Counted from the first letter of the stretch, positions 32,540 through 43,375 are shown. The stretch is 64,000 bases of DNA from Clostridia bacterium (GCA_017513095.1 JAFWDJ010000012.1:62001-126000), one strand, 5' to 3'. Notes: generated by a model not told the origin, from the sequence alone. Made by a program: numbers and translations.

Positions 32540-35500
32540 TTGGCGTATCTTAAAAATCTCGAAATTTCGGGCTTTAAGTCCTTTCCCGACAAAGTGAATA
32601 TTGCTTTTACGGACGGCATATGCGCCATCGTGGGCCCCAACGGCAGCGGAAAGAGCAATATATGCGACGCCGTGCGCTGGGTCTTCGGAGAGCAGTCCGC
32701 AAAAACGCTCAGAGGCGACAGGATGGAGGACGTCATTTTCGGCGGGACCGAAAAGAGGCGGCCGACCGGATTTGCGGAGGTCACTCTTACGCTCGACAAT
32801 TCCTCGGGCATTTTTAATTCGGATTATTCGGAGGTCGCGGTGACGCGCCGTTATTTCCGCTCGGGCGAAAGCGAATACTTCATAAACCGCGCCCAGGTGC
32901 GCCTTAAAGACGTGCACGAGCTTTTCATGGATACGGGACTCGGGCGCGACGGATATTCGATAATCGGCCAGGGACGCATCGCCGAGATACTTTCACAAAA
33001 GAGCTCCGACCGCCGCCAGATATTCGAGGAGGCGGCCGGCATATCGAAATACCGATACAGAAAGCTTGAAAGCGAAAGAAAGCTCAAATCGACCGAGGAG
33101 AACCTCGCAAGGCTTTCCGATATCATCGCGCTTTTATCCGAGCGCGAAAAAACGCTTGCGGGGCAGGCGAAAAAGGCGCGCGAATACCTTTCGCTTCGCG
33201 ACAGCCTGCGGGAGCTTGAGGTCACGTTGTTTATACGCGCGTCTGAGAGTGCGAAGGAGAATACAGAGAAGCTTGAGGGGCAGATAGCGGACGTTTGCGC
33301 CGAGCTTTCGGAGAAGAAAAAAGAAGAAAACGAAACGGACGCGCGCATCGAAAGCTTAAACGACCGTATGCGCGAGGCCGACATAGCCATAAATACAAGC
33401 CGCACCGAGCTTGGGGAGTTAAAGCTTAAAATACAGAGCGCGCAAAGCGACGCCGCGGCCATGGAGGGCACCTTAAGCCGCAACATCGCGGATATAGAGC
33501 GACTTACAAACAAGGGCGGCGCGGGACGCGAGCGGCTTTTGCAAAACGACGCGCTAATAGGCGAAGCGAAGGCGCGCATAGCGCAGCTTTCCGAAGCGCA
33601 CGAAAAAAGCGCCCAGGCGCTTTCGGCCATTTCCCGCGAAAGCGGGGAATTAAGCGAAAACACAAAAAACAAGCTCGCAGAGCTTGAGGCGCTTCGCGCG
33701 CAGGCGGAGTCTGAGAGCGCGCGCATGGCGAGGCTTCGGGAGGAGGCGTCGTCTCTTTCGTCGGCGGTGAGCCTCAGGCGTTCGCAGCAGAGCGGCAGGG
33801 ACAAGACCCTCAGTGCCTTAGGCGAAAAGCTTTCGGCAATTTCAAAAGACATCGAAAAAAACAGAAGCGAGGCCGAAAAAATCGGCGCGGCGCGCGCCCT
33901 TAAGTCAAAGCTTTTCGAGGACGAGAACGCGCGGCTTTTAAAGATTGAAGAGGAAATACGCGCTTCACAGGCGCGTATCAACGATATGGAAAGGCGCGGC
34001 GCCGCGGCGCGCGCCCGCTTAAATACGCTTACGGAGCTTCAAAGAGAGCTCGAGGGCTTTTCGGGCAGCGTAAAGTTCGTAATGCACAGCGCGCGCGAGG
34101 GAAGACTTTCAGGTATAGAGGGAACGGTCGCAAATCTTATCACCGTTGAGGAAAAATACGCCGCCGCCGTTGAAACGGCGCTCGGCGGCGCCGCCGGAAA
34201 CATCGTGACGGACGGCGAGGACGCGGCAAAAGCGGCGATAATGCTTTTAAAGGAGACGAAAAAGGGACGCGCCACGTTTCTTCCGCTCACCGCGGTAAAG
34301 GGGCAGCGGCACGACTTTTCGGCGCTTTCGCGCCGCCGCGGATTTATATCGTGCGCCTTCGACGTCATAAGCTGCGATAAGAAATACGACGGCATATTCC
34401 TTTATCTCTTAGGGCGCACCGCGCTTTTTTCGGACCTCGACACGGCTGTCGAGGCCGCGAAGGCGACGGGCTACAAAACGCGCATCGTAACGCTCGACGG
34501 ACAGACGATAAACGCGGGCGGCAGCTTAACGGGCGGCAGTCTCAGCAAGAACGCGGGCGTAGTAATGCGCACGGCGCAGATGGCGCGCCTCGGCGCGGAA
34601 TGCGAAGAAAACGAAAAAGCGATAAACGGCGAAAAAGAGAAGCTGGCCGCAAAAACAAAGAGCCTTTCAGGGATAAAATCGCGCGCACAGGCGGCGCAGT
34701 CCGAGGCGCGCGCGTATGATGCGGCGCTCTCAGAGAAGAACAGCGAGCACGAGTTCTTAAAGCGCGCGTATTCTGAGGCGCGCGAGGCGTACCGCACGGC
34801 CGAAAGCGAAACAGAGGACGCGTCAAAGCGGATGAAGACCGACGAAGAGGCGAAGGCGGAGCTTGAAAAGAGCATCGAAGAGGGCGCGGCGCGCCTTACG
34901 GAGTTAAAAGAACGCCTTTTCTCCATGGAAACAGAATATAAGAGCCTGCTTTTGGAGCAAAGAGCGGCCGAGGCCGCGCTTTCCGAGGCGAGGCTCTCGT
35001 TCGAGCTCGGGGGCAGGGACCTCGACGCGGCGCGCGCGCGCCTTTTATCGTACGAGCAGAAAAGCGGCGAGATAAACGAGGAAAACACGGCCCTAAAGGA
35101 CGAGGCGCAGAGCTTAAAGGCGGAAAACGAGGAGCTTAAAGTAAAAATAGAAAAGGCGAAGGACGACGCCGAGCGCATGAAAACAAAGCTTTCGAAAGAT
35201 GAGGCCGCGCTAAGTAAAATGACGGCCGAAAAGCTTGTCATGGAGGGCGAGTCCGTATCGCTTTTAAAGGCGCAGAGAGAGCTTTCCAAAAAGACGGGGG
35301 AGCTTGAACGCGAGCAATTCAGGCTTGAAACGAAGCTTGAAACGGCGCGCACGCGCATAGAGGAGATGGCGGCGAAGCTTTGGGACGCATATGAGCTTAC
35401 GCCCGAGACCGCCCGAAAGTATCTTCTGGGCGACGAGGTATCGAGTACGCGGGCGCAGTCCGCGGCGGCGGAGCTCAAACGAAAGATAGGCGCGCTCGGC

Positions 35501-36118
35501 AGCATAAACACCGACGCGATAGAGGAATACGCCGAGGTAAAAGAGAAGCTCGACTTTTTAAAGCTTCAGACGGACGACCTTGTAAAGGCGAAAAACAGCC
35601 TTGAAAACATCGTTTCGAGCCTCACGCGGCGCATGAGGGAAATATTCACCGAGCAGTTCGGGGAAATAAACAAACACTTTTCGCAGACATTCTCGGAGCT
35701 TTTCGGCGGCGGACGCGCCTGGCTGGAACTTGAGGACGAAAACGACGTCTTAAACTGCGGGATAGAAATACACGTTCAGCCGCCGGGCAAGAATTTAAAG
35801 AGCATAACGCTTCTTTCGGGCGGCGAGCAGGCGTTTACGGCGATAGCCGTGCTGTTTGCGATGATGAAGATACGCCCCGCGCCGTTCTGCGTGCTCGACG
35901 AGGTCGAGGCGGCGCTCGACGAGGTCAACGTGCTTCGCTTCGGACGGTACATAGAATCGTTCAAGGATAAAACGCAGTTCGTGGTTATAACGCACAGGCG
36001 CGGCACGATGGAATTTGCCGATATGCTCTACGGCGTCACAATGCAGGAAAAGGGCGTGTCGAAGCTCATTTCGATAAACGTGCGCGACGCCGCGAAGCAA
36101 ATGAATATATTACGTTAA
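32540..36118 (+). CDS. smc: Chromosome segregation protein SMC
   Basis: The 1192-residue SMC ATPase forms the ScpA/ScpB condensin ring that organises and segregates the chromosome. N-terminal Walker A GPNGSGKSNI is near residues 32-41; coiled coils occupy about 165-510 and 640-1010; the hinge is near 515-635 (GIEGTVANLI and GGAAGNIV). The C-terminal head has signature LLSGGEQAFTA near 1092 and Walker B FCVLDEVEAALDE near 1117. The start codon is TTG, nine bases after TAGGAGA, and matches the family N-terminus (YLKNLEISGFKSF). A TATACT box near 32502 is a candidate -10. It opens an operon with ftsY. Confidence 0.97.
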   Translation: MAYLKNLEISGFKSFPDKVNIAFTDGICAIVGPNGSGKSNICDAVRWVFGEQSAKTLRGDRMEDVIFGGTEKRRPTGFAEVTLTLDNSSGIFNSDYSEVAVTRRYFRSGESEYFINRAQVRLKDVHELFMDTGLGRDGYSIIGQGRIAEILSQKSSDRRQIFEEAAGISKYRYRKLESERKLKSTEENLARLSDIIALLSEREKTLAGQAKKAREYLSLRDSLRELEVTLFIRASESAKENTEKLEGQIADVCAELSEKKKEENETDARIESLNDRMREADIAINTSRTELGELKLKIQSAQSDAAAMEGTLSRNIADIERLTNKGGAGRERLLQNDALIGEAKARIAQLSEAHEKSAQALSAISRESGELSENTKNKLAELEALRAQAESESARMARLREEASSLSSAVSLRRSQQSGRDKTLSALGEKLSAISKDIEKNRSEAEKIGAARALKSKLFEDENARLLKIEEEIRASQARINDMERRGAAARARLNTLTELQRELEGFSGSVKFVMHSAREGRLSGIEGTVANLITVEEKYAAAVETALGGAAGNIVTDGEDAAKAAIMLLKETKKGRATFLPLTAVKGQRHDFSALSRRRGFISCAFDVISCDKKYDGIFLYLLGRTALFSDLDTAVEAAKATGYKTRIVTLDGQTINAGGSLTGGSLSKNAGVVMRTAQMARLGAECEENEKAINGEKEKLAAKTKSLSGIKSRAQAAQSEARAYDAALSEKNSEHEFLKRAYSEAREAYRTAESETEDASKRMKTDEEAKAELEKSIEEGAARLTELKERLFSMETEYKSLLLEQRAAEAALSEARLSFELGGRDLDAARARLLSYEQKSGEINEENTALKDEAQSLKAENEELKVKIEKAKDDAERMKTKLSKDEAALSKMTAEKLVMEGESVSLLKAQRELSKKTGELEREQFRLETKLETARTRIEEMAAKLWDAYELTPETARKYLLGDEVSSTRAQSAAAELKRKIGALGSINTDAIEEYAEVKEKLDFLKLQTDDLVKAKNSLENIVSSLTRRMREIFTEQFGEINKHFSQTFSELFGGGRAWLELEDENDVLNCGIEIHVQPPGKNLKSITLLSGGEQAFTAIAVLFAMMKIRPAPFCVLDEVEAALDEVNVLRFGRYIESFKDKTQFVVITHRRGTMEFADMLYGVTMQEKGVSKLISINVRDAAKQMNILR

Positions 36119-36131
36119 GGAGTTTTAGGTT

Positions 36132-37073
36132 ATGTCATTTTTCAAAAAGCTTGCCGAAGGCTTAAAAAAGACGAAGAAGTCCCTTTTCGGTTCGCTCGGC
36201 TCGGTGGCGCGCGGATTTTCCAAGGTGGACGACGATCTCTTCGACGAATTTGAGGAGACTTTAATCATGGCCGACGTCGGCGTCAACACCTCGCTTGAGA
36301 TAATAGACGCGCTTCGTGCGAAGGTAAAAGAGGAAAAGATAAAGGAGCCTATGGAGGCCGTGGAGGCCTTAAAGGGCATAATGGCGGGCATGATAGACGA
36401 CGAGGACAGCGCGCTTAAAACGAATACGAAGCCGTCGGTGATACTCGTTATCGGCGTAAACGGAGTTGGAAAGACCACTTCCATCGCAAAGATAGCCCAT
36501 TACTTAAAGGGGCAGGGCAAAAAAGTAATCCTTGGCGCGGCCGACACCTTCCGCGCGGCGGCGATAGACCAGCTTATGATCTGGGCCGAGCGCGTAGGGG
36601 TTGACATAATAAAGCAGAGCGAGGGCGCGGACCCCGCCTCCGTGGTATTCGATACGATAGCGGCGGCGAAATCGCGCGGTGCGGACGTTATAATCTGCGA
36701 TACGGCGGGCAGGCTCCACAATAAGAAGAACCTTATGAACGAGCTTGAAAAGATATCGCGCGTCATCGCGCGCGAGCTGCCCGACGCGGACAAAGAGGTG
36801 CTTTTGGTGCTCGACGCGACGACGGGACAGAACGCCTTAAATCAGGCGAAGGAGTTCAAAACGGCGGCCGACATTACGGGCATCGTACTTACGAAGCTTG
36901 ACGGCACGGCAAAGGGCGGAATAATCTTCGCCGTAAAGAACGAGCTTTCGGTACCCGTCAAGTTCATAGGCGTGGGCGAGGGCATGGACGATATGCAGCC
37001 GTTCGACGGAAAGCAATTCGTAGACGCGATATTCTCAAAGGACGAGGACGAAGCGGCGGAGGTGGAAGAATGA
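36132..37073 (+). CDS. ftsY: Signal recognition particle receptor FtsY
   Basis: FtsY (313 residues) docks SRP-ribosome complexes at the membrane for cotranslational insertion. A short N-terminal helical N domain is followed by the SRP GTPase domain: GVNGVGKTTSIAKIA near 105, DTAGR near 190 and TKLDGTAKGG near 254. The acidic A domain of enteric FtsY is absent, as usual in Firmicutes. It starts 13 bases after smc and overlaps the next gene by four bases (ATGA), so these are one transcript. Confidence 0.97.
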   Translation: MSFFKKLAEGLKKTKKSLFGSLGSVARGFSKVDDDLFDEFEETLIMADVGVNTSLEIIDALRAKVKEEKIKEPMEAVEALKGIMAGMIDDEDSALKTNTKPSVILVIGVNGVGKTTSIAKIAHYLKGQGKKVILGAADTFRAAAIDQLMIWAERVGVDIIKQSEGADPASVVFDTIAAAKSRGADVIICDTAGRLHNKKNLMNELEKISRVIARELPDADKEVLLVLDATTGQNALNQAKEFKTAADITGIVLTKLDGTAKGGIIFAVKNELSVPVKFIGVGEGMDDMQPFDGKQFVDAIFSKDEDEAAEVEE

Positions 37074-37657
37074 AAATAATCGCAGCAACGAACAACCGCG
37101 GCAAGCTCATGGAAATAGAAGAGATAACGAGCGGACTCGGCGTCAGGGTGTCCTCACTTTCCGACGAGGGCATAAAAATCGACGTTGAGGAGACGGGCAA
37201 AACGTTTGAGGAAAACGCGCTTATAAAGGCGCGCGCCGTGTACGAGATTACTCGTACGCCGGTACTTGCCGACGACTCGGGTCTTTGCGTTGACGCGCTT
37301 TCGGGCGCGCCGGGCGTATATACGGCCCGCTACGCGGGCGAGGGCGCGTCGGACGACGCGAACATATCAAAGCTTCTGTCCGCAATGCGCGACGCAGACG
37401 AGGAAAATCGCACCGCGCGCTTCGTATGCGCGCTTGCGTATATAGACGAGTCGGGCAGAGAGCACGTATACCGCGGCGAGTGCGAGGGCGTGATAACGTT
37501 TGAAAAGAAGGGCACGGGCGGCATGGGCTACGATCCGGTGTTTTACTATCCGCCGTATAAAATGACGTTCGCCGAGTGCAGCCATGAGATGAAGAACGCG
37601 GTAAGCCACCGCAGCGCGGCGCTGAAAAAGTTTTTCGACGACATGAAAATAAAATAA
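37070..37657 (+). CDS. rdgB: XTP/dITP diphosphatase (RdgB/HAM1 family)
   Basis: A 195-residue house-cleaning pyrophosphatase that removes ITP, dITP and XTP before they enter nucleic acids. Family motifs: ATNNRGKLMEI at the start (3-13), FEENALIKARAV (43-54), LADDSGLCVDAL (63-74) and the C-terminal SHRSAAL near 180. The start codon overlaps the ftsY stop. The neighbouring YhbY gene follows after 16 bases. Confidence 0.95.
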   Translation: MKIIAATNNRGKLMEIEEITSGLGVRVSSLSDEGIKIDVEETGKTFEENALIKARAVYEITRTPVLADDSGLCVDALSGAPGVYTARYAGEGASDDANISKLLSAMRDADEENRTARFVCALAYIDESGREHVYRGECEGVITFEKKGTGGMGYDPVFYYPPYKMTFAECSHEMKNAVSHRSAALKKFFDDMKIK

Positions 37658-37673
37658 AAGAGAGGTAAGAGCT

Positions 37674-37961
37674 TTGCTTACGAGTAAACAAAGGGCATAT
37701 CTTCGCGGACTTGCGAACAATATAGACACTATATTTCAGGTGGGGAAATCCGATATTAAAGACACGCTTATAAAGCAGACCGACGACGCACTCGAGGCGC
37801 GTGAGCTTATAAAGATACGCGTGCTTGAAACATCGGGCATGACGGCGCGCGAGGCGGCCGAGGAGCTGGCCGCGGCCACGGGCGCCGAGGTCGTGGCCGT
37901 TATAGGCAGCCGCATGATACTCTACCGCGAATCCGTAAAGCACAAAAAAATCGTGCTTTGA
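37674..37961 (+). CDS. yhbY: YhbY-type CRM-domain RNA-binding protein
   Basis: A 95-residue CRM-domain protein associated with 50S subunit maturation. The sequence LTSKQRAYLRGLANN, then VGKSDI and the alpha-beta pattern ending in AEVVAVIGSRMILYR, matches the family over its whole length. The start is TTG, placed after GAGAGGT. It sits in the conserved order before nadD. Confidence 0.92.
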   Translation: MLTSKQRAYLRGLANNIDTIFQVGKSDIKDTLIKQTDDALEARELIKIRVLETSGMTAREAAEELAAATGAEVVAVIGSRMILYRESVKHKKIVL

Positions 37962-37970
37962 GGCGAAAAA

Positions 37971-38597
37971 ATGACGACGCGTATAGAAAAGGGCCAAAAC
38001 GCCGTGATTTTAGGCGGCACATTCAACCCGATACATAACGGCCACATCCACGCGGCGCGCGAGGTAATGGCGCGCCTGTCGCCGGACATCATAGTTTTCA
38101 TGCCTTCGGGCATACCGCCTCACAAGAGAGTGGAAAACGACAGGGAACTAAGGCTCCACCGCTTTGAGATGACGAAGCTTGCCGTCATGGACGAGCCGCG
38201 CTTTTTCGTAAGCGACATCGAGCTTAAGAACGAGGGCGTAAGCTATACCATAGATACGCTCGGCACGTTCGTAAATCTCTACGAGCCGAAAAGTCTTTCG
38301 CTTATTTTGGGCACGGATATGTTTTTAAGCTTTGAAAAGTGGAAAAGTTATGATAAAATATTTGATATATGCAATTTAATAGTGCTTCCGCGCTTCAAGG
38401 GCGGCACGGCTGAGCTTTTTGATAAGCTTCGCGCCGATTTTTACGACAGGCGCGACCGCATTACGATAATAGACGCGGATGTCATAGAGATATCCTCGAC
38501 GCAGATACGAAATACCGTGCGCGATGGCGGAAGCATCGACGCGTTCGTGCCGAAGCGCGTAGCCGAGTATATCTGCGAAAACGGCCTGTACCGTTAA
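37971..38597 (+). CDS. nadD: Nicotinate-nucleotide adenylyltransferase
   Basis: NadD (208 residues) joins ATP and nicotinate mononucleotide to give deamido-NAD in NAD synthesis. The nucleotidyl-transfer motif GGTFNPIHNGHIHAA (about 15-29) and the ISSTQIRNTVRDG motif near 179 are complete. It begins ten bases after yhbY and is followed by yqeK at 28 bases, the usual Firmicute arrangement. Confidence 0.97.
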   Translation: MTTRIEKGQNAVILGGTFNPIHNGHIHAAREVMARLSPDIIVFMPSGIPPHKRVENDRELRLHRFEMTKLAVMDEPRFFVSDIELKNEGVSYTIDTLGTFVNLYEPKSLSLILGTDMFLSFEKWKSYDKIFDICNLIVLPRFKGGTAELFDKLRADFYDRRDRITIIDADVIEISSTQIRNTVRDGGSIDAFVPKRVAEYICENGLYR

Positions 38598-38625
38598 TGA
38601 CCGGCGGTATCCGGAGGGGTGTTAT

Positions 38626-39198
38626 ATGGATTATGAAAGCATAAAGGCTGAGGTTGAAAAAGTTTTAAGTGCGCGGCGCTTTAAGCATTCGGCGGGCGTT
38701 GCCGATACGGCTGCGGCACTTGCGGAAAAATACGGCGGGGACGCGGACGAGGCAAGACTTGCCGGCATACTTCACGACATAACGAAGGAGCTTTCGCCCG
38801 AGGAGCATATGAAGCTCGTGCGCAAATACAACATAACGCTCGACGAGGACGAAAAGGCCGCGCCCAAGCTCTGGCACGCAATAACGGCGCCGCCGCTTTT
38901 AAAGGAACGTTTCGGCGTGTCGGACGCCATAGCCTCGGCTGTTCGGTATCACACGACGGGGCGCGCCGATATGAGCCTTCTTGAAAAGATAATTTATCTT
39001 GCCGATTATATGGAGCCCTCGCGCGATTTCGACGGCGTTGAAAAGCTTCGCAGGCTTACGTTTGAAAATTTGGACGACGCCTTGAGGCTTGCGCTTAGAA
39101 TGTCCGTTGAGGAAGTTAAGCGCAGCGGCAAAAAGGTACACAAAAATACCCTCGAGGCGCTTATGTATATGGAAGGCCTCAAAAAACCGGAGGATTAA
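38626..39198 (+). CDS. yqeK: YqeK-type HD-domain hydrolase
   Basis: A 190-residue HD-domain metalloenzyme. The motifs H-(SAGVAD), HDITKE near 47, HAITAPPLL near 84 and RYHTTGRADMSLLEKIIYLADYMEPS spread over about 105-130 match YqeK. Characterised members split diadenosine tetraphosphate symmetrically into ADP. It follows nadD and precedes an LCP gene. Confidence 0.93.
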   Translation: MDYESIKAEVEKVLSARRFKHSAGVADTAAALAEKYGGDADEARLAGILHDITKELSPEEHMKLVRKYNITLDEDEKAAPKLWHAITAPPLLKERFGVSDAIASAVRYHTTGRADMSLLEKIIYLADYMEPSRDFDGVEKLRRLTFENLDDALRLALRMSVEEVKRSGKKVHKNTLEALMYMEGLKKPED

Positions 39199-39241
39199 AA
39201 TCATATACGGCATATTACAATAAAAAACGGGAGGAAAAAAG

Positions 39242-40396
39242 ATGCCCTCTAACAACAATATGACCCCAAAGGAAAGGCGGCGCCATGCGCGAAAGCGCGT
39301 GACGGCGGTTTTCAACGTCATCATAGTGCTCGCGATAATAATTTCCGCCGTTGCGGCGATTTCCGCGGGCAGAGGACTCAATATAACTAAGCCCGGCGAC
39401 AATATCGATATAGAGGCGGGCGACGGCGCGAAAATTGCGCTCGACGACGCGAGCGCGGACAGAAAGCCCGGCGTTTACAATATACTCGTATACGGACGCG
39501 ACAAGGTGGCCATGAACTCCGATACGATAATGGTCGCGAACTTTGACGCGACGGCGGGCAAGATAAATATACTTCACATCCCGCGCGACACCGTTTATAT
39601 AGACGACAACGGCCATCAGCATAAAATCAACTACGTTTACGCGACGGAGGGGCGAGAGGGCCTTATAAAAGAGCTTCAGCAGCTCTTGGGCATACACATA
39701 GACAAGTATATAAGCATCACCACGGACGCGTTCAGGGAGATAGTCGACGCGATAGGCGGCGTTGAGGTGGACGTGCCCCAGGATATGCAGTACGAGGACC
39801 CGTATCAGGACCTCGTTATAGACATAAAGGCCGGAAAGCAGGTGCTTGACGGCGAAAAGGCGGAGGGCTTCGTCCGCTTCCGTTCGGGATACTATGACGC
39901 CGACCTGGGAAGGATAAAGGCCCAGAAGCAGTTCATCGCGGCGTTCATTCGAACGATGCTCAAGCCCGCGAATATAGTCAAAGTATCGGATATAGCGCAG
40001 ATCGCGTTCGATAAGATAGACACCGACCTTGAACGCGGCGAATTTCTTTACATCGCGCTGCAGTGCGCGACGATAGGCATGTCCGACGCGACGTTCTACA
40101 CGATACCCGGCGAGAACTACGGCGCGAATTTCGCAATGTACCGCGACGAGGCCGCGCAGCTTATGAACGACTGCTTCAACGTATACACGACGCCGATTGT
40201 GCCCGACGATCTCGAGACGTTCGACTTCAAGCATCAGCTTACCGAGTCGGTAACGGATTATCAGGGCACCACGGCGCAGGAGTACGAGGCCGGCAATCAG
40301 ACGGCGGGCGTAAGCTATGACGATTACAACGCGGGATACGAGGAATCGTATATCGAGGGCTATAATTACAGCGACGAATACGGCTACGAAGGCTGA
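39242..40396 (+). CDS. LytR-CpsA-Psr (LCP) family wall-polymer transferase
   Basis: A 384-residue protein with a short cytoplasmic N-terminus, one membrane segment (VIIVLAIIISAVAAISA, about 22-40) and an extracellular LCP domain. Seen: YGRDKVAMNSDTIMVANFD near 82, IPRDTYVY-like HIPRDTVYID near 118, and the DAIGGVEVDVP and GFVRFRSGYYDADLGRIKAQKQF region near 165-240 with the catalytic arginines. LCP enzymes attach teichoic-acid-like or capsule polymers to peptidoglycan. The C-terminal 60 residues are Tyr/Asp/Glu-rich and low in complexity. AGGAGG... precedes the start within GGGAGGAAAAAAG. Confidence 0.92.
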   Translation: MPSNNNMTPKERRRHARKRVTAVFNVIIVLAIIISAVAAISAGRGLNITKPGDNIDIEAGDGAKIALDDASADRKPGVYNILVYGRDKVAMNSDTIMVANFDATAGKINILHIPRDTVYIDDNGHQHKINYVYATEGREGLIKELQQLLGIHIDKYISITTDAFREIVDAIGGVEVDVPQDMQYEDPYQDLVIDIKAGKQVLDGEKAEGFVRFRSGYYDADLGRIKAQKQFIAAFIRTMLKPANIVKVSDIAQIAFDKIDTDLERGEFLYIALQCATIGMSDATFYTIPGENYGANFAMYRDEAAQLMNDCFNVYTTPIVPDDLETFDFKHQLTESVTDYQGTTAQEYEAGNQTAGVSYDDYNAGYEESYIEGYNYSDEYGYEG

Positions 40397-40434
40397 TTTT
40401 TGGTATATTTTCATTATTATGAGGAGGTTATTTT

Positions 40435-40806
40435 ATGAACACGGCTCCGCTTGACATTTTAAAGTGCGCGCTTACGGTGCTCGACGCGAAGAAGGCAGAT
40501 GAGATAGTTGCGCTGGAGGTCACCAACGTAACGATAATCGCGGATTATTTCCTTATCTGCTCCGCAAACAGCTCAACGCAGCTTAAGGCGCTCTACGAGG
40601 AGCTTGAATTTAAGTTAAAGGAGCAGGGCATAACCCCGATACACATCGAGGGCTCGCGCGAGGGCGGCTGGATAGTGCTCGATTACGGCTCGGTCATAGT
40701 GCATATATTTGAACGCGAGCAGCGCGACTTTTACGATCTGGAGCGCCTGTGGGCGGACGGAGAAAAGATGGACATATCGGGTCTTATAAAAAAAGACGGC
40801 GACTGA
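40435..40806 (+). CDS. rsfS: Ribosomal silencing factor RsfS
   Basis: RsfS (123 residues) binds L14 and blocks subunit joining when nutrients are short. The family core [26 protein letters not shown] (here [19 protein letters not shown] near 25-43) and [21 protein letters not shown] near 70-92 are intact. AGGAGG lies in the correct position. It is followed by leuS 41 bases later. Confidence 0.95.
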   Translation: MNTAPLDILKCALTVLDAKKADEIVALEVTNVTIIADYFLICSANSSTQLKALYEELEFKLKEQGITPIHIEGSREGGWIVLDYGSVIVHIFEREQRDFYDLERLWADGEKMDISGLIKKDGD

Positions 40807-40847
40807 TATTCGGAATAAAAACATATGACGGAAGGTGCGAAAGACTT

Positions 40848-43253
40848 ATGAATTACGATTTTAAGACGATTGAGAAGAAGTGGCAGGACAAGTGGGTAAG
40901 CGAGGGCACTTTTTTTGCCGAGAACGACTCCAAGAAGCCGAAATACTACGTTCTTATAGAATTCCCGTATCCGTCGGGAATGGGACTTCACGTGGGACAT
41001 CCGCGCTCGTACACGGCGCTTGACATCGTTGCGAGAAAGCGCCGTCTCGAGGGCTACAACGTGCTTTATCCGATAGGCTGGGACGCGTTCGGACTGCCCA
41101 CCGAGAATTTTGCGATAAAGAACAAGATACATCCGAAGAAGGTCACGCACGACAATATCGCGCGCTTCAGAAAGCAGCTTCAGTCGCTGGGCCTTTCGTT
41201 CGACTGGTCGAGAGAGGTCGATACCACCGATCCCGAATACTACAAGTGGACGCAGTGGATATTCCTTAAAATGTTCGAGAAGGGACTTGCGTACAAAAAA
41301 GAGATGAGCGTAAACTTCTGTACCTCCTGCAAGGTAGTGCTTGCGAACGAGGAGGTCGTAAACGGCGTGTGCGAACGCTGCCACAGCGAGGTCATACGCG
41401 CGCAGAAGAGCCAGTGGATGCTCAAAATTACCGAATACGCTCAGCGCCTTTTAGACGATCTCGACGATGTAGATTACATCGAGCGCGTAAAGATACAGCA
41501 GCGCAACTGGATAGGCCGCTCCACCGGCGCGGAGGTAAAATTCGCGACCTCGGCGGGCGACAATCTCGTCGTATACACAACGCGCCCCGACACGCTTTTC
41601 GGCGCGACGTACATGGTAATCTCGCCCGAGCATCCGCTCATCGACAAGTGGAGCGACAGACTTACTAATATGGACGCGATACGCGCGTATCAGAAGGAAG
41701 CGTCGAAGAAGTCGGACTTTGAAAGAAGCGAGGTAGCAAAGGACAAGACCGGCGTAAAGCTCGAGGGCGTTACGGCGATAAATCCCGTCAACGGCAGGGA
41801 AATACCGATATTCGTGTCCGACTACGTGCTCATGTCCTACGGCACGGGCGCTATAATGGCCGTTCCCGCGCACGACGAGCGCGACTACGACTTCGCGAAG
41901 GCGTTCGATCTGCCGATAATCGAGGTCGTGGCCGGCGGCGACGTGACGAAGGAGGCGTACGTCGATATAGCGAACGGCGTAATGATAAATTCGGGCTTTC
42001 TTGACGGATTAAAGGTACAGGATGCGATAAAGACGATAATCGAGTGGCTCCATGAAAAGGGACTCGGAGAGCCGAAGGTAAACTTCAAGCTTCGTGACTG
42101 GGTATTCTCGCGCCAGCGCTACTGGGGCGAGCCCATACCGATAGTAAAGTGCGAAAAGTGCGGCTACGTTGCCATCCCCGAAAGCGAGCTTCCGTTAAGG
42201 CTGCCCGAGGTGGAATCGTACGAGCCCACCGATACGGGCGAATCGCCGCTCGCGCTCATGACCGATTGGGTCAACACCACGTGTCCGCACTGCGGCGGCC
42301 CCGCAAAGCGCGAAACGGACACCATGCCCCAGTGGGCGGGCTCCTCGTGGTACTTCCTCCGCTATATGGACCCGCACAACCACGACGCACTGGCAAGCCC
42401 CGAGGCGCTTAAATACTGGAACTCTGTCGACTGGTACAACGGCGGCATGGAGCATACGACGCTTCATCTTCTCTATTCGCGCTTCTGGCACAAGTTCCTT
42501 TATGATATCGGCGTAGTGCCCACGAAGGAGCCCTACAAGAAGCGCACCTCGCACGGCATGATATTGGGCGAGGGCGGCGAGAAGATGTCAAAGTCGCGCG
42601 GCAACGTTGTAAATCCCGATGAGATAATCGACGAATACGGCGCCGACACGATGCGCCTTTATGAGATGTTCATAGGCGACTTCGAGAAGGCGGCTCCGTG
42701 GTCGAGCGAGTCGATACGCGGCTGCAAGCGCTTTCTTGACCGCGTATTCGGCCTATATGACATGATAACCGACGGCGACGGCTATTCGCCGAAGCTCGAA
42801 GCGGCTATGCATAAGACGATAAAGAAGGTCACGAACGACATCGAGATACTGAAGTTCAATACGGCCATCGCGGCGCTCATGTCGCTCTTAAACGAGATTT
42901 ATGCAAAGAAGAGCATAACGCGCGGCGAGCTTAAGACGTTCCTTATCCTTTTAAATCCCTTTGCGCCTCATATTACCGAGGAGCTTTGGAGCATGGCGGG
43001 CTTTGAGGGCATGATAGCCGGACAGTCGTGGCCCGGATACGACGAGCAGAAGACCGTGGACGAGAGCATCGAGATAGCCGTTCAGGTAAACGGCAAGCTT
43101 CGCGGCACGATAAAGATAGCCGTTGATTCGTCCCAGGAGGACGCGCTCAAGCTTGCGTACGAGAACGAGGCCGTAAAAGCGGCCGTGGACGGCAAGAAAA
43201 TCGTTAAGGAAATATACGTTAAGAATAAAATAGTAAATATCGTCGCAAAATAG
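40848..43253 (+). CDS. leuS: Leucyl-tRNA synthetase
   Basis: Class-I LeuRS of 801 residues. HIGH-type motif [19 protein letters not shown] near 40-58, CP1 editing domain (about 220-400) with the [13 protein letters not shown] segment, zinc-like CxxC pairs ([26 protein letters not shown]), and KMSKSRGN near 578. The C-terminal end [15 protein letters not shown] is typical. I placed the start at ATG 40848 ([12 protein letters not shown]), where homologues start; an upstream frame extension through rsfS is rejected. No T-box leader is seen; it appears to be read from the upstream operon. Confidence 0.97.
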   Translation: MNYDFKTIEKKWQDKWVSEGTFFAENDSKKPKYYVLIEFPYPSGMGLHVGHPRSYTALDIVARKRRLEGYNVLYPIGWDAFGLPTENFAIKNKIHPKKVTHDNIARFRKQLQSLGLSFDWSREVDTTDPEYYKWTQWIFLKMFEKGLAYKKEMSVNFCTSCKVVLANEEVVNGVCERCHSEVIRAQKSQWMLKITEYAQRLLDDLDDVDYIERVKIQQRNWIGRSTGAEVKFATSAGDNLVVYTTRPDTLFGATYMVISPEHPLIDKWSDRLTNMDAIRAYQKEASKKSDFERSEVAKDKTGVKLEGVTAINPVNGREIPIFVSDYVLMSYGTGAIMAVPAHDERDYDFAKAFDLPIIEVVAGGDVTKEAYVDIANGVMINSGFLDGLKVQDAIKTIIEWLHEKGLGEPKVNFKLRDWVFSRQRYWGEPIPIVKCEKCGYVAIPESELPLRLPEVESYEPTDTGESPLALMTDWVNTTCPHCGGPAKRETDTMPQWAGSSWYFLRYMDPHNHDALASPEALKYWNSVDWYNGGMEHTTLHLLYSRFWHKFLYDIGVVPTKEPYKKRTSHGMILGEGGEKMSKSRGNVVNPDEIIDEYGADTMRLYEMFIGDFEKAAPWSSESIRGCKRFLDRVFGLYDMITDGDGYSPKLEAAMHKTIKKVTNDIEILKFNTAIAALMSLLNEIYAKKSITRGELKTFLILLNPFAPHITEELWSMAGFEGMIAGQSWPGYDEQKTVDESIEIAVQVNGKLRGTIKIAVDSSQEDALKLAYENEAVKAAVDGKKIVKEIYVKNKIVNIVAK

Positions 43254-43277
43254 CCTTCGATGTTTTGATATTTTATC

Positions 43278-43306
43278 TTGACATGGGATAACGGTTTCGG
43301 TATAAT
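43278..43306 (+). promoter_or_regulatory. Consensus promoter of rpsU
   Basis: Perfect TTGACA, 17-base spacer, perfect TATAAT. The 60-base leader that follows holds a GCGATG/CATCGC hairpin at about 43323-43342. Confidence 0.85.
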
Positions 43307-43375
43307 ACAATGTATAGTGTAATGCGATGTGTATAGCATCGCGTTGCAGGCGTAAATGCGAGGGGGTGTAATATC

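Noticed and set aside
39215-40414. 399-codon frame antisense to the LCP gene
   Set aside because: Composition typical of a reversed reading of a GC3-rich gene; the plus strand has a signal anchor and LCP motifs.
40807-40847. T-box leader upstream of leuS
   Set aside because: The 41-base gap is too short and no specifier stem or antiterminator is present.
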